A stretch of DNA of 64,000 bases, taken from Jonesiaceae bacterium BS-20. GTDB lineage: Bacteria; Actinomycetota; Actinomycetes; Actinomycetales; Cellulomonadaceae. Of this stretch, positions 34,464 through 43,354 are shown one piece after another; within the stretch, counting starts at the first letter, position 1; each line of letters opens with the position of its first letter. A program made the position numbers and the translations under genes. The notes beneath the pieces are model-generated. The model did not search any database. It had not been told where the DNA came from and saw only the letters and a program-made list of their open reading frames with translations. The stretch covers positions 1,736,001-1,800,000 of the forward strand of contig CP146203.1 in assembly GCA_039995105.1 (NCBI GenBank). Reading direction: 5' to 3'.

Positions 34464-35804
34464 CTATTCAGCCAGGTTTGCCAACAGCAGAGCCTCAGCA
34501 AGGACTACCTTTTGCAGCTCCCCTAAGTGCACCGACTCATTCGCGCCATGCGCACGTGAATCAGGGTCTTCAACTCCGGTAACCAAGATTGCCGCATCCG
34601 GGTACACCTCAAGTAGGTCCGCGATGAACGGGATAGACCCACCAATTCCAATATCAACCGGGTCCACGCCCCACGCAGTCGCAAATGCTGAGCGTGCCGC
34701 CCGCATTGTAGCTGAGTCGGCGGGCGCCTGGAATGGCTTGCCCAGCTCGCCGTCGCGCACGGTCACCCTGGCACCAAACGGTGCGTTGGCTTCCAAGTGA
34801 GCACGTAGTGCGGCCAGTGCCGCAGCCGGCTCTTGGCCCGGCGCGATGCGCATGGATAGCTTTGCCGTTGTCTTGGGAATCAGCGTATTGGATGACAGCG
34901 CAACGGTAGGGGCGTCAAAACCGATCACACCAATGGCTGGTTTAGTCCACAAGCGCGCCGAGATTGGGCCGGTTCCGGCCAGTTGCGTCTCCGGTAGGAC
35001 ACCGGCATCGGCCCGGAAATCGGCCTCGTCGTAGTCCACCTGAGGCTCAATCCCGTGGACCAGCCCGGGAACCGCCACGTCACCGTTTGCATCGTGCAGG
35101 GAAGCAATGAGGCGCGACATCATGGTGATGGAGTCAAGGACCGGACCACCAAACATTCCGGAGTGCACGGCGTGACTCAGCACCTCAACGTCGACCTCAC
35201 AGTCGACTAGCCCGCGCAGGGACGTGGTCAAAGCCGGGACCCCTACGCGCCAGTTAGCCGAGTCGGCAACGACTATGGCATCGGCACGCAGTTCCTCTTT
35301 GAACTTGTGGAGAAACTCGGTGAAGTAAGGCGAGCCAATTTCCTCTTCGCCCTCAATAAACAACGTCACGCCCACACCAAGGTCGTCCCCGAGCACACGC
35401 AGGGCACCTAGGTGCGCGATGATGCCGGCCTTATCATCGGCAGCGCCACGGCCAAACATGCGCTCCCCCACGATTACTGGCTCGAACGGGTCGGTTTCCC
35501 AGTCCGCGCTGTCCCCTGGCGGCTGAACATCGTGGTGGGCATACAACAACACCGTTGGCTTTCCCGCAGGCGCCGGGATCCTAGCTATGACGGCCGGGCG
35601 CGACTGCCCCGCCGTAACCACCTTGACGTCCGCTATACCCTGGGCGGTAAACAGGTCTGCAACGTGCTGGGCACTGGCGGCCACGTGGGCCTGATCGAAT
35701 GCATCAGCTGACACGCTGGGAATGCGAACCAAGGTCTCCAACTCAGCCTGCAACGCTGGGAAGTGGGCGGATACTTTATCTCTGAGGGTCTGTTCATTAG
35801 TCAC
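34464..35804 (-). CDS. M20 family dipeptidase/metallopeptidase
   Basis: A 446-residue cytoplasmic di-zinc peptidase of the M20 family. YAHHDVQPPGDSADW holds the first His and its Asp; GRGAADDKAG the bridging Asp; EGEEEIGSP the catalytic Glu pair; VADSANW a further Asp ligand; and the C-terminal HGANESVHLG the last His. The lid domain lies between about 185 and 330. Similar proteins cleave dipeptides, including carnosine-like or Cys-Gly substrates. GTG start at 35804 lies 6 nt after TAGGCT, so the mRNA is probably leaderless. Confidence 0.93.
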   Translation of the reverse strand: MTNEQTLRDKVSAHFPALQAELETLVRIPSVSADAFDQAHVAASAQHVADLFTAQGIADVKVVTAGQSRPAVIARIPAPAGKPTVLLYAHHDVQPPGDSADWETDPFEPVIVGERMFGRGAADDKAGIIAHLGALRVLGDDLGVGVTLFIEGEEEIGSPYFTEFLHKFKEELRADAIVVADSANWRVGVPALTTSLRGLVDCEVDVEVLSHAVHSGMFGGPVLDSITMMSRLIASLHDANGDVAVPGLVHGIEPQVDYDEADFRADAGVLPETQLAGTGPISARLWTKPAIGVIGFDAPTVALSSNTLIPKTTAKLSMRIAPGQEPAAALAALRAHLEANAPFGARVTVRDGELGKPFQAPADSATMRAARSAFATAWGVDPVDIGIGGSIPFIADLLEVYPDAAILVTGVEDPDSRAHGANESVHLGELQKVVLAEALLLANLAE

Positions 35805-35878
35805 TATTGAAGCCTACCTGTTGCACGCCACAGCCAAGAAAGTTATGAGTTGACCAAAAGTGGCTTAGACTTGGGTGT

Positions 35879-36484
35879 GTGAGTGCAGCTAAGAAATCTT
35901 CGGACCCCCTAAACACCAACTCTGTCGACAACGCTATTGATAAGGCGCTCGGCAAGGCAAATGGTAAGGGCCGTCCCACACCTACCCGCGCCGAGGCTGA
36001 GGCCGCTCGTCGTCGCCCGCTCGTTCCCGAGGATCGCCGCGCCGCCGCAAAGGCAGCCCGCGCCAAAGAACGTGCCCAGCGCGATATTGAGTACCAGGCC
36101 ATGCGTACCGGTGATGAAACAAACTTGCCTTACCGTGACCGCGGCCCAGTCAAGCGTTACATGCGCGACTACGTCGATGCCCGGTACAACGTTGGGGAAT
36201 TCTTCCTCTTTGCCGCATTCATTTTCTTGATCCTGACGTTCCTTGGCAAGCCGTTCCCGGGCCTGGCTCTCGCTGCGGTAGGCGCCATGTACTTGGTTGT
36301 GCTGATCGCGATTGTCGACGGGTTCATCCTGTGGCGTCAATTAAAGAAGCGCGTCAAGGCCAAGTTTGGTGAGGATGCTCTGTTGCAACGCGGTTTGGCT
36401 ATGTACGCGGTGATGCGTGCCTTCCAGATCCGCCGGGCTCGCCTGCCAAAGCCAATGGTTAAGCACGGCCAGTACCCAAGCTAG
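35879..36484 (+). CDS. DUF3043 membrane protein
   Basis: Actinobacterial DUF3043 family, 201 residues, function unknown. A basic N-terminus rich in Lys/Arg/Ala (RPLVPEDRRAAAKAARAKERAQRDIEYQ) precedes YRDRGPVKRYMRDYVDARYNVGEFF, then two membrane helices (about 105-121 and 126-147) and a basic C-terminus. TAGACT lies 7 nt before the GTG, indicating a leaderless mRNA. Strong terminator follows at 36507. Confidence 0.9.
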   Translation: MSAAKKSSDPLNTNSVDNAIDKALGKANGKGRPTPTRAEAEAARRRPLVPEDRRAAAKAARAKERAQRDIEYQAMRTGDETNLPYRDRGPVKRYMRDYVDARYNVGEFFLFAAFIFLILTFLGKPFPGLALAAVGAMYLVVLIAIVDGFILWRQLKKRVKAKFGEDALLQRGLAMYAVMRAFQIRRARLPKPMVKHGQYPS

Positions 36485-36506
36485 GCTTGTAAAACTTTTC
36501 TGCACT

Positions 36507-36554
36507 GCAAAAATCTCCCAGGCATCGTTTCCCGATGCCTGGGAGATTTTTTGC
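36507..36554 (+). terminator. Terminator after DUF3043
   Basis: A long stem (36507-36527 with 36533-36554) beginning GCAAAAATCTCCC and ending in six T residues, loop TTTCC. Confidence 0.93.
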
Positions 36555-36586
36555 TACGGCCACGTTGCACCGTGGCATTGATTGAA

Positions 36587-36613
36587 ACCAGGCATAGAGC
36601 GATACCAGGCATA
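36587..36613 (+). promoter_or_regulatory. Direct repeats and -10 upstream of the aldo/keto reductase
   Basis: ACCAGGCATA occurs at 36587-36596 and 36604-36613, a 17-bp period. The second copy runs into TATAGT (36612-36617), 6 nt before the ATG at 36624. The repeats therefore lie where a regulator could contact RNA polymerase. Confidence 0.4.
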
Positions 36614-36623
36614 TAGTGAAACC

Positions 36624-37625
36624 ATGAAATACAAATACCTAGGCAATAGTGGCCTGAAGATTTCAGAGATGACATTCGGTAATTGGCTGACCCACGCCGG
36701 GCAGGTAGAAAAAGACACCGCTGTCGCGTGCGTCAATGCCGCATTGGACGTTGGCATCAGCACGTTTGATACCGCCGACGCCTACGCAAACACCGCAGCT
36801 GAGGTTGTCCTTGGTGACGCGCTCAAGGGACAGCGCCGTGAATCCTTGGAGATCTTGACCAAGGTGTACTGGCCTACCGGTCCTAAGGGGCACAATGACA
36901 CCGGCCTGTCCCGCAAGCACATCATGGAGTCGATCAACGGCTCACTGACGCGCCTGGGCACGGACTACGTGGACCTATACCAGGCTCACCGGTTTGACCA
37001 TGAGACTCCCCTAGAAGAAACGATGCAAGCCTTCGCTGACATTGTGCGTCAGGGTAAAGCCTTGTACATCGGCGTATCCGAGTGGACAGCGGACCAGATC
37101 CGTGCCGGTCATGCGCTGTCCAAGGAGTTGGGCTTCCAACTTATTTCCTCCCAGCCGCAGTACAACATGTTGTGGCGGGTCATTGAGGGTGAAGTTATCC
37201 CAACGAGCGCCGAGCTTGGCATCTCCCAAATTGTCTGGTCGCCTCTGGCCCAGGGTATTTTGACCGGTAAATACCTACCCGGCCACGACTACCCGCAAGG
37301 ATCGCGCGCCGCAAGCGACGAGATCTCTTCGTTTATCCGCAAGGCAATGAACGATGATCTTCTTAGCCGGGTGCAGAACCTCAAACCCCTGGCCCAGGAG
37401 CTAGATCTGACGCTGTCCCAGCTGAGTCTCGCTTGGATCCTACAAAATCCGAACGTTGCCGCAACCATCATCGGTGCTTCCCGCCCCGAGCAGGTTGGCG
37501 AAAACGTCAAGGCCTCCGGCGTGGAAATCCCAACCGAGGTCATGGCCAAGATTGATGAAATTCTCGGCGACAGCATTGAAACCGACCCCGGCAAGACCCT
37601 GCTGGACCAGCCCAAGACGCGCTAG
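36624..37625 (+). CDS. Aldo/keto reductase (YghZ / Kv-beta-like)
   Basis: A 333-residue NADPH-dependent aldo/keto reductase. It starts MKYKYLGNSGLKISEMTFGNW; FDTADAYANTAAEVVLGDAL has the catalytic Asp and Tyr; ILTKVYWPTG the Lys; and DYVDLYQAHRFD the His. The cofactor part has WSPLAQGILTGKY and TIIGASRPEQVGENVKA. It belongs to the AKR group with YghZ and potassium-channel beta subunits. TATAGT at 6 nt before the ATG indicates a leaderless mRNA. The substrate is unknown; detoxification of reactive aldehydes is common in the family. Confidence 0.92.
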   Translation: MKYKYLGNSGLKISEMTFGNWLTHAGQVEKDTAVACVNAALDVGISTFDTADAYANTAAEVVLGDALKGQRRESLEILTKVYWPTGPKGHNDTGLSRKHIMESINGSLTRLGTDYVDLYQAHRFDHETPLEETMQAFADIVRQGKALYIGVSEWTADQIRAGHALSKELGFQLISSQPQYNMLWRVIEGEVIPTSAELGISQIVWSPLAQGILTGKYLPGHDYPQGSRAASDEISSFIRKAMNDDLLSRVQNLKPLAQELDLTLSQLSLAWILQNPNVAATIIGASRPEQVGENVKASGVEIPTEVMAKIDEILGDSIETDPGKTLLDQPKTR

Positions 37626-37672
37626 AGTCAAAACCTGCGCTGGGTCCACCCCCGCGAGGTCCTGATAATAAC

Positions 37673-37719
37673 GGTAGCCCCGTGCGGCAGTTCATCTTTG
37701 ATTGCTGCCCGGGGCTACC
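37673..37719. terminator. Bidirectional terminator between the reductase and pyrD
   Basis: GGTAGCCCCG (37673-37682) pairs with CGGGGCTACC (37710-37719), with an inner GGCAG/CTGCC pair, between convergent genes. Confidence 0.75.
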
Positions 37720-37741
37720 ATCTTTGCAAGTGGTTGCGGAG

Positions 37742-38773
37742 TTACAGGTTCAGCAGCGCCCGGTTGATCCGGCGAGCCCAGAAGGGTCCCTGATAGATGA
37801 AACCGGTGTAACCCTGAACAAGGTTTGCGCCAGCCTCAATGTATTGCTGGGCGTCTTCCGGGGTGCTGATTCCGCCCACACCAATGATGACCGGGTCTGG
37901 GCCAAGGTGCTCGCGCAGAATCTTGACTACCTGGACGCCGCGCTCCAGCTCCGGCTTGCCCGAGAGCCCGCCTTCACCAAGGTCGTGGTTGATCGTGGTG
38001 TTAACCCCGACCACCCCATCGAGTTTGAGTTCGAGTGCAAGATTAGCCACGGCTATGACGTCTTCATCGGCAAGATCTGGAGCGATCTTGACCAACAACG
38101 GAATCCGCGGGCGGCCGGCCTGCGCAGTTGCGGCATCGGCAGCTTCACGCACCGCAACCAGAATCGGGCGCAGCGAGTCAACGTTTTGTAGGTCGCGCAG
38201 TCCGGGGGTATTTGGGGAAGACACGTTGACTACCAAGTAGTCAGCGAGCGGAGATAACAGGGTCGCGCTATGCGCGTAGTCAGCGAAGGCCTCATCAGCC
38301 GGTGTCACCTTGGTTTTGCCGATGTTGGCCCCCACGAACATGGCGCGCCCACGCTTAGTGCTGCGCAGCTTCTCTAACTGAGTGGCGGCCTCCTGGGCTC
38401 CCTCGTTGTTGAAGCCCATGCGGTTACGCAGGCCCTCAAGCTCAAGTTCCCGCCACATCCGCGGCTTCTCATTGCCGGGTTGTGCCTGTGCGGTAACCGT
38501 GCCGATCTCAACAAAACCGAACCCAAGCATCGACAAGCCTTTAATCGCTTGGGCGTTCTTATCAAACCCACCCGCCAGACCAAACGGCCCTGGCACGCGG
38601 CGCCCAAATACCTGGACGCCGGGGCCCTGCGTCAAGAATGGTGCAATGGCTCCTTGCAAGATTGGGCCAAGTACGGGGGCGTTGCCCACGCAACGGATTC
38701 CGGTGAAGACCAGGTGGTGCGCATTTTCAGGATCCATCTTGGAAAAGACATGTTTGAAAATGAATTTGTACAC
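37742..38773 (-). CDS. pyrD: Dihydroorotate dehydrogenase (quinone), class 2
   Basis: Oxidises dihydroorotate to orotate with FMN and passes electrons to the quinone pool at the membrane. The 343-residue protein has the class 2 N-terminal amphipathic extension (MYKFIFKHVFSKMDPENAHHL), GLAGGFDKNAQAIKG, NRMGFNNEG, VVNVSSPNTPGLRDLQ with the catalytic Ser, and LLVKIAPDLADED, VGVNTTINHD. GTG at 38773 has AAAGG 9 nt upstream. Two small membrane protein genes lie just upstream on the same strand. Confidence 0.95.
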   Translation of the reverse strand: MYKFIFKHVFSKMDPENAHHLVFTGIRCVGNAPVLGPILQGAIAPFLTQGPGVQVFGRRVPGPFGLAGGFDKNAQAIKGLSMLGFGFVEIGTVTAQAQPGNEKPRMWRELELEGLRNRMGFNNEGAQEAATQLEKLRSTKRGRAMFVGANIGKTKVTPADEAFADYAHSATLLSPLADYLVVNVSSPNTPGLRDLQNVDSLRPILVAVREAADAATAQAGRPRIPLLVKIAPDLADEDVIAVANLALELKLDGVVGVNTTINHDLGEGGLSGKPELERGVQVVKILREHLGPDPVIIGVGGISTPEDAQQYIEAGANLVQGYTGFIYQGPFWARRINRALLNL

Positions 38774-38806
38774 GGGTGGATACCTTTTGTTGAGGGAGAA
38801 AATAGA

Positions 38807-39295
38807 TCAGTTAGTTACTGGCAGGTCATTGGTGCGGCGCGTACGTGCAAGCCAAACCATGCCAATGAGCGGCAAGATCAGTGGAATGTACCCGTAACCT
38901 TGCCCAAAGTTGGACCAAACGGTCTTGTCCGGAAATGACCCGGGCGCCACAAGAGAGGAAATACCCACCGCGAGCACACCGACAAACTCAAAGATGACGG
39001 CGCTCCAAGCAACCGTGCGCCACCTGCCGGTTCCTTTAGCCAACGCGACCGTTGCCACAAGGTAGATAACCCCCGCAAACAATGAAAGCGAATAGGCTAG
39101 CGGCGCCTGAGCGCCATGATCCAGCAACTGCCAAGTACCGCGGGCCGTAGCCGAGATTGCCAATATGGCGTAGATCAATACGATGACTCGCCCAAACCCT
39201 CGCCCCGAAGATACCGAGGCTGGTTTTGCATCTTGGACCTGTAACTGCTGTTCCAAACGCTCGTTGAGCGACTTTTTACGCTGTGAACTTGCCAC
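38807..39295 (-). CDS. Conserved four-helix membrane protein
   Basis: A 162-residue integral membrane protein of unknown function. Residues 1-33 are basic and Gln-rich; four helices follow (about 36-52, 68-86, 92-112 and 133-150). The loop VAPGSFPDKTVWSNFGQGYGYIPL before the last helix is characteristic of an uncharacterised family seen widely in actinobacteria. TAGGGT lies 6 nt before the GTG, suggesting its own leaderless transcript, which then reads into pyrD 33 bp later. Confidence 0.85.
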   Translation of the reverse strand: MASSQRKKSLNERLEQQLQVQDAKPASVSSGRGFGRVIVLIYAILAISATARGTWQLLDHGAQAPLAYSLSLFAGVIYLVATVALAKGTGRWRTVAWSAVIFEFVGVLAVGISSLVAPGSFPDKTVWSNFGQGYGYIPLILPLIGMVWLARTRRTNDLPVTN

Positions 39296-39336
39296 ACTTA
39301 CACCCTAATCACTGGTCAGATACAAATCCCGGGCCG

Positions 39337-39717
39337 TTAGCCCCACAGTTGGATCAGACGGAACTGCAAGAAAATTACCGTGAATGCCCCAACGGCTAAA
39401 ACAACCGAGCTCCACTTGGTCCGCTCCGCGAACGCCCACAGGGCAGCCCCCGGCAAAATAATTAGCGCGGTGACCACATAGCCCCAAAATTCCCAGGCTG
39501 CGAAGTCTGGGCGGGTATGGCCGGCTAGGCCTATCGCGCTGGTCACCACCTGGATCAACAGCAGTCCCTCGACCACCGCGGCGGCCCAAAGTTGCTTTAA
39601 AATCACCGCCCGGTCACGGAAGGCAAAAAGACAGGCCCAACCCAGGACAAACGTCGCGGTAAGGAAGACTAGAAGGCTCAATGGCGCAAACACAACCTCA
39701 AGATTACCTGAGTTCAC
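39337..39717 (-). CDS. Small four-helix membrane protein
   Basis: About 126 residues with four membrane helices (near LSLLVFLTATFVLGWACLFAF, LLLIQVVTSAIGLAG, YVVTALIILPGAALWAF, and VVLAVGAFTVIFLQF). The reading frame stays open upstream to 40110, but that part lies antisense to pepA with shadow composition, so I start at GTG 39717; another GTG at 39693 is possible and neither has a good ribosome binding site. Similar small proteins are common in actinobacteria beside the 162-residue membrane protein gene downstream. Function unknown. Confidence 0.72.
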   Translation of the reverse strand: MNSGNLEVVFAPLSLLVFLTATFVLGWACLFAFRDRAVILKQLWAAAVVEGLLLIQVVTSAIGLAGHTRPDFAAWEFWGYVVTALIILPGAALWAFAERTKWSSVVLAVGAFTVIFLQFRLIQLWG

Positions 39718-39751
39718 CCCAACTTTTGCCCCACACGGGTAGGATTGGACC

Positions 39752-41227
39752 GTGGCTGACCTAACTTTTACCTCAAAAGACCCATTAACCCTTCCTGCTA
39801 ACGCACTTGTTGTTGGAGTAACTGACTCCGACGGCACCCTAAGTGTTGTTGGCCCTGACTCATTAGACGTTGCACCGTTTGCAGGCCTTGACCTCAAGGC
39901 CCTCGGCGCCAGCGCCGCTGCCGACTCGGTTGTACGCATTCCAGCCCCTGCTGGCGTAACCGCGTCCATTGTGGTCCTCGTTGGACTGGGCAAAGCCCCG
40001 TACGGCCGCGAAGAGCAACTACGCCGCGCAGCGGGTTCCGCTGTTCGCGCACTGAGCGACTTTGAGGCAGTAGTTATTGCCCTACCTGCAACCGAGGTTG
40101 AAGATGTCAACGCGATTGCTGAAGGTGCCCAGTTCGGTGCCTACGCCTACCGCACCTACCGCACGGGCGACGCAGCGACCAAGGGCAACCCCGTTGCCAA
40201 AATCGAGATTGCCACCCCACTTGCAAAGCAAAGCGGTGTCAAGAAGGGCGCTGCCCGCGTTGCGGCACTAGCCCAAGCAGTCAGTGGAACCCGTGACCTT
40301 GTCAACGCGGCACCGAATGACCTGTTCCCCGCCTCCTTTACGGATATCGCCAAGGCAGCGGCAAAGGGCACCGGCGTGAAGGTACAGATCCTTGATGAAA
40401 AGGCACTCCTTGCCGGTGGCTACGGCGGAATCATGGGCGTTGGCCAGGGCTCCTCACGCGGGCCACGCATGGTCAAGCTGTCCTACACCCCACTGCGCGC
40501 AAAGAAGAAGGTTGCCCTCGTTGGTAAGGGCATCACCTTTGACACCGGTGGCATCTCCATCAAGCCTGCGGCCGGCATGGAAGCGATGAAGAACGACATG
40601 GCCGGGGCAGCTGCGGTCCTGCACACCGTTCTTGCAGCGGCCAAGTTGGGCTTGAACGTAAACGTCTACGGTTACCTGTGCTTGGCTGAAAACATGCCTT
40701 CTGGAACCGCTACCCGCCCGTCCGACGTATTGACCATTCGCGGAGGCAAGACAGTTGAGGTCCTCAACACCGACGCCGAGGGCCGCTTGGTTATGGCCGA
40801 CGGTTTGGTCAGCGCAACCGAGGACAACCCCGACCTCATCATCGACATTGCAACCTTGACCGGCGCCCAAGTGATGGCTTTGGGTAACCGAGTGGCTGCC
40901 GTTATGGGAACCGATGACGCTGTCACCGACATCCTGGAAGCTTCCGCCTCCGTTGGCGAGCCGTTCTGGTCCATGCCGCTTCCAGAAGAGCTCCGTCCAA
41001 CCCTGGATTCCCAGGTCGCAGACATTGCGAACATTGGTACCCGTGAAGGTGGCATGCTCAGCGCGGGACACTTCCTCAAGGAGTTCACCAACGACCTCCC
41101 ATGGGCGCACCTCGATGTTGCAGGCCCAGCATTCAATGAGGCCGCGCCATACGGTTACACCCACAAGGGTGGCACCGGATTTGGTGTGCGCACCATGCTC
41201 GGTGTGCTCGAGGCCTACGCCAAGTAG
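39752..41227 (+). CDS. pepA: Leucyl aminopeptidase (M17, cytosol)
   Basis: Hexameric di-zinc/manganese aminopeptidase, 491 residues. The N-terminal macro-like domain covers about 1-160. The catalytic domain has VGKGITFDTGGISIKPAAGMEAMKND split over metal ligands Lys, Asp and the catalytic Lys, and the signature NTDAEGRLVMADGL with Asp and Glu ligands. TAGGAT lies 6 nt before the GTG, so it is probably leaderless. The mycobacterial homologue is pepB (Rv2213), upstream of dlaT as here. Confidence 0.96.
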   Translation: MADLTFTSKDPLTLPANALVVGVTDSDGTLSVVGPDSLDVAPFAGLDLKALGASAAADSVVRIPAPAGVTASIVVLVGLGKAPYGREEQLRRAAGSAVRALSDFEAVVIALPATEVEDVNAIAEGAQFGAYAYRTYRTGDAATKGNPVAKIEIATPLAKQSGVKKGAARVAALAQAVSGTRDLVNAAPNDLFPASFTDIAKAAAKGTGVKVQILDEKALLAGGYGGIMGVGQGSSRGPRMVKLSYTPLRAKKKVALVGKGITFDTGGISIKPAAGMEAMKNDMAGAAAVLHTVLAAAKLGLNVNVYGYLCLAENMPSGTATRPSDVLTIRGGKTVEVLNTDAEGRLVMADGLVSATEDNPDLIIDIATLTGAQVMALGNRVAAVMGTDDAVTDILEASASVGEPFWSMPLPEELRPTLDSQVADIANIGTREGGMLSAGHFLKEFTNDLPWAHLDVAGPAFNEAAPYGYTHKGGTGFGVRTMLGVLEAYAK

Positions 41228-41261
41228 TCCGCAGGCACTAGCAACCAGCGCATAAATATTT

Positions 41262-41299
41262 CAGGCCTGCCGCCCCAAAACATTGGGGCGGCAGGCCTG
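41262..41299. terminator. Perfect hairpin after pepA
   Basis: 17-bp perfect stem (41262-41278 with 41283-41299), loop AACA, followed by TTATATATT. Lies between convergent genes. Confidence 0.85.
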
Positions 41300-41335
41300 T
41301 TATATATTCCCGATGCCGGACCGGGGCAGCGTTGC

Positions 41336-41692
41336 CTACTTGCGTTTGTGGGCCGAGTTCCAGTCCCGCATCCGCTGCGGGTAACCGGTGAAGTTAACGT
41401 CATAGACGGGGATGCCCAGTTCTTGCGCGATCTTGCGTGCGTCCACGGCCGTGGGCACCCGGCGTCGGGTCCACTCCCCTGTTGTTGCGATCAGCAGGAT
41501 CGATACCGGCTGATCGATGTTGGGCGGTTCAATGTACGCCTCAACACCAACCCTGCTCGCGGTAAATTGCTGCAGGTGCTCAAACGTCTGCCTGCGCCGG
41601 TCAGAACCGCCGCTGCGCCCCTTGCCTGAGTCAGATTGGGCAGCTGCAGACGGAGACCTCTTTGAGCCAAAGAGGCGAGAGAAGATAGCCAT
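41336..41692 (-). CDS. Conserved hypothetical protein
   Basis: An 118-residue basic protein. The first 35 residues are Ser/Gly/Arg-rich and probably disordered. The rest is compact: FEHLQQFTASRVGVEAYIEPPNIDQPVSILLIATTGEWTRRRVP, then DARKIAQELGIPVYDVNFTGYPQRMRDWN. It looks like a small actinobacterial family often adjacent to pepA or dlaT; I know no function. TAATAT lies 6 nt before the ATG at 41692, another leaderless signal. A nucleic-acid role is possible from the charge but unsupported. Confidence 0.78.
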   Translation of the reverse strand: MAIFSRLFGSKRSPSAAAQSDSGKGRSGGSDRRRQTFEHLQQFTASRVGVEAYIEPPNIDQPVSILLIATTGEWTRRRVPTAVDARKIAQELGIPVYDVNFTGYPQRMRDWNSAHKRK

Positions 41693-41940
41693 GTTTGCAT
41701 ATTACCGGTAGCCGGGTGGACTTCTTGTGTATTAGCCCTAACTTTCAGCCACCGTTACATTCACCTCACAAACTCTGGCACCGACTGGAAATAAATGAGA
41801 AGGTGACCTAAGGCAATCCTCTCGGTGTCTGCAGAATCACACGTGATGTGCGATTTTGGGGCCGTATATCCTTTGGGTACCGGCCCATTAATGCCAAGAT
41901 GGATTCATTACCCATTAACTTGCGCCTTAAGGAGCAGAAC

Positions 41941-43326
41941 GTGGCCGAAACCCCCGGCACCGACTTTGATATCGTCGTCTTGGGCGGAGGAAGCGGTGGT
42001 TATGCCACTGCCCTCCGTGCAGCCCAAGCCGGACTATCTGTCGCCCTCATTGAAGCTGACAAACTCGGCGGTACCTGCCTGCACTACGGTTGTGTCCCGA
42101 CCAAGGCACTCCTGCACGCAGCAGAGGTAGCTGACAACGCACGCAACGGAAACAAGTTTGGCGTTCAGTCAACGTTCAATGGCATCGACATGGCCGGCGT
42201 GAACAGTTACAAGTCCGGCGTTATCAACGGTCTTTACAAGGGCCTGCAGGGCCTCATCAAGTCCCGTAAGATCACCGTTGTTGAAGGCTACGGCCGCCTC
42301 GTTGCAAGCAATGCTGTTGAGGTTAACGGACAACGACTGACCGGTAAGCACATTGTGCTGGCAACCGGCTCCTACTCACGCAGCCTGCCAGGTCTGGCAA
42401 TCGAAGGCCGCGTCATGACGTCAGAGCACGCTTTGACCATGGAGCACGTACCAGCCTCGGCCATCATTCTTGGTGGTGGAGTTATTGGTTCCGAGTTCGC
42501 TTCCGTATGGAAGTCATTTGGTTCCGAGGTCACCATCATCGAGGGCCTACCAAACCTGGTTCCAAATGAGGACGTAGCGATCTCCAAGAACTTGGAGCGC
42601 GCATTCCGTAAGCGTGGCATCAAGTTCAACCTAGGCGACCGCTTCTCAAACGTTACCCAGGATGATCAGGGCGTACACGTAACTCTTGAATCCGGTAAGA
42701 CCTTCGACGCTGAGGTTCTCCTGGTTGCAATTGGCCGTGGTCCACGCACCGCCGACATCGGTTACGAAGAGCAGGGCGTTAAGCTCGATCGCGGATTCGT
42801 TCTGACCGATGAGCGTCTGCACACCGGCGTTGGCAACATCTGGGCCGTAGGAGACATTGTTCCTGGTCTACAGCTCGCACACCGCGGATTTGCCCAGGGA
42901 ATCTTTGTTGCTGAGCAGATCCTCGGTCTGAACCCAGCCCCTATTGTTGAGTCCGGTATTCCACGCGTAACGTACAGCGACCCTGAGATCGCATCAGTTG
43001 GTCTTAATGAGTCAGTCGCCATTGAGCAGTTTGGCGCCGAGAACGTTGAGTCAATCGAGTACAACCTTGCTGGTAACGGCAAGTCCAAGATCCTTGATAC
43101 CCAAGGCTTCATCAAACTGGTTCGCCAGAAGGATGGACCGGTTATTGGTATCCACATGATCGGCGCCCGTGTTGGCGAGCTCATTGGTGAAGGTCAGCTC
43201 ATTGTGAACTGGGATGCATACCCAGAGGACGTAGCTTCCTTGATCCACGCTCACCCAACGCAGAACGAGGCTCTCGGAGAGGCCTTCTTGGCCCTCGCCG
43301 GTAAGCCACTTCACGCCCATAACTGA
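41941..43326 (+). CDS. lpd: Dihydrolipoyl dehydrogenase (E3)
   Basis: FAD-dependent E3 of the 2-oxo acid dehydrogenase complexes, reoxidising dihydrolipoamide with NAD. The 461-residue protein has the FAD loop [17 protein letters not shown], the redox disulfide [17 protein letters not shown], the NAD loop [15 protein letters not shown], the second FAD motif [16 protein letters not shown] and the catalytic His-Glu region [20 protein letters not shown] lies 6 nt before the GTG at 41941. It is followed after 28 bp by the E2 gene. Confidence 0.96.
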   Translation: MAETPGTDFDIVVLGGGSGGYATALRAAQAGLSVALIEADKLGGTCLHYGCVPTKALLHAAEVADNARNGNKFGVQSTFNGIDMAGVNSYKSGVINGLYKGLQGLIKSRKITVVEGYGRLVASNAVEVNGQRLTGKHIVLATGSYSRSLPGLAIEGRVMTSEHALTMEHVPASAIILGGGVIGSEFASVWKSFGSEVTIIEGLPNLVPNEDVAISKNLERAFRKRGIKFNLGDRFSNVTQDDQGVHVTLESGKTFDAEVLLVAIGRGPRTADIGYEEQGVKLDRGFVLTDERLHTGVGNIWAVGDIVPGLQLAHRGFAQGIFVAEQILGLNPAPIVESGIPRVTYSDPEIASVGLNESVAIEQFGAENVESIEYNLAGNGKSKILDTQGFIKLVRQKDGPVIGIHMIGARVGELIGEGQLIVNWDAYPEDVASLIHAHPTQNEALGEAFLALAGKPLHAHN

Positions 43327-43354
43327 CCCAGAATTACTAGGACCGGAGAGGTTC

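Noticed and set aside
39718-40110. Upstream extension of the small membrane protein frame
   Set aside because: This part lies antisense to pepA and is Ser/Thr/Arg-rich without helices, whereas the membrane segments begin only after 39717.
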